Position numbers and translations under genes: made by a program. The notes under the pieces are model-generated. The model was not told where the DNA came from, made no database searches, and was given only the letters and a program-made list of their open reading frames with translations. Of a stretch of 5,286 nt of DNA, positions 5,039 through 5,286 are shown piece after piece; position 1 is the first letter of the stretch; the number at the start of each line of letters is the position of its first letter. Source of the DNA: Candidatus Sulfopaludibacter sp. SbA3 (GTDB lineage: Bacteria; Acidobacteriota; Terriglobia; Bryobacterales; Bryobacteraceae); the NCBI GenBank assembly GCA_900290315.1, contig OKRF01000490.1, positions 14,039 through 19,324 on the forward strand, given 5' to 3'.

Positions 5039-5286
5039 GGAGGGATGAAAATGGGGCCGGGTGCCAGGGTCGGGTGCGTTGGAATCGGGCGTCGCCAATC
5101 GACCTCGGTTCGCGTGATCGGTTTCTGCGGCTGTTAGCGACGCCTATCTATCGACTGCAAGGCCCCGAATGGCCTTCAGCATCTTCTCCAACAATCCGGC
5201 CATGCGGCCGAGTGAAGGTGCAGGTGTTAGTGCCGGAATAAAACACCCGCGATATTGCCGGTTTTGTCGTTAGGAATGTCGCTGGA

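Larger units (their letters stand above)
4811..5286. other. 476-bp stretch without a convincing gene
   Basis: Neither strand has an ORF with family resemblance or a good ribosome binding site. Contents are the weak -10 at 4816-4824 (-), the long inverted repeat at 4887-4967, a perfect hairpin GGGCGA-TGCC-TCGCCC at 5023-5038, a five-pair hairpin CGGCC-ATGC-GGCCG at 5197-5210, and a G-rich patch from about 4982 to 5075 with the short direct repeat CGGGTGC (twice near 5056-5080). The phrase GGGGACAGTC near 5005-5014 resembles motifs I associate with REP/RAYT-type intergenic repeats in Acidobacteria, but nothing here proves that. No transposase, tRNA or rRNA is visible. Confidence 0.6.

Noticed and set aside
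5150..5210. Minus-strand short ORF reading MAGLLEKMLKAIRGLAVDR
   Set aside because: It looks protein-like but is only 19 residues with no Shine-Dalgarno and no recognised family; it might be a gene remnant but cannot be supported.
5020..5241. Plus-strand 73-residue ORF in the right-hand stretch
   Set aside because: Composition is Arg/Pro/Ser-rich as in GC-rich noncoding frames, there is no ribosome binding site, and it covers the hairpins at 5023-5038 and 5197-5210.

Overview
The window looks like chromosomal DNA of a soil Acidobacteriota, most likely of the Bryobacteraceae / Candidatus Solibacter type. This rests on the protein families together: a glutaminase-A-like DUF4965 protein, an M28 metallopeptidase with RGG/poly-Gly inserts, a secreted YncE-like beta-propeller, and a member of the 'NA..HGLT' hypothetical family. 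The GC-rich, GGC/CGC-heavy codon use fits too. The assignment comes from recalled family distributions, not a search.

Layout. Positions 2-1108 (+) hold the 3' part of a DUF4965 gene whose beginning lies outside the window. Five bases later, at 1114, an ATG opens a clear Sec signal peptide that runs into a stop at 1237-1239. The cause is a perfect 37-bp tandem duplication (1201-1274), which shifts the frame. The remainder of the same gene, an M28 zinc peptidase with all metal ligands intact, continues in another frame and has its first usable ATG at 1337 (1337-2881). The same gene also carries an in-frame 39-bp tandem duplication (1640-1717). The 126-bp gap to the next gene holds a 17-bp tandem array with hairpin potential (2894-2995). 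A secreted YncE-like beta-propeller follows (3008-4027, good ribosome binding site), then a probable rho-independent terminator (4073-4096). A convergent gene of unknown function lies at 4127-4792 (-). From 4811 to the right edge I see no convincing gene, only a long imperfect inverted repeat (4887-4967), small hairpins and a weak promoter candidate for the minus-strand gene.

How the genes fit together. The three plus-strand genes are co-oriented; the peptidase and the propeller have visible signal peptides. They plausibly serve breakdown or sensing of peptides and amino-acid amides outside the cytoplasm, but a functional link is inference from neighbourhood only. I see no defence system, CRISPR array, RNA gene or intact mobile element. 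The most notable signal is three separate tandem duplications within about 1.8 kb, one of which separates a secreted peptidase from its signal peptide. This is either recent gene decay, a reversible on/off state, or a sequencing/assembly error.
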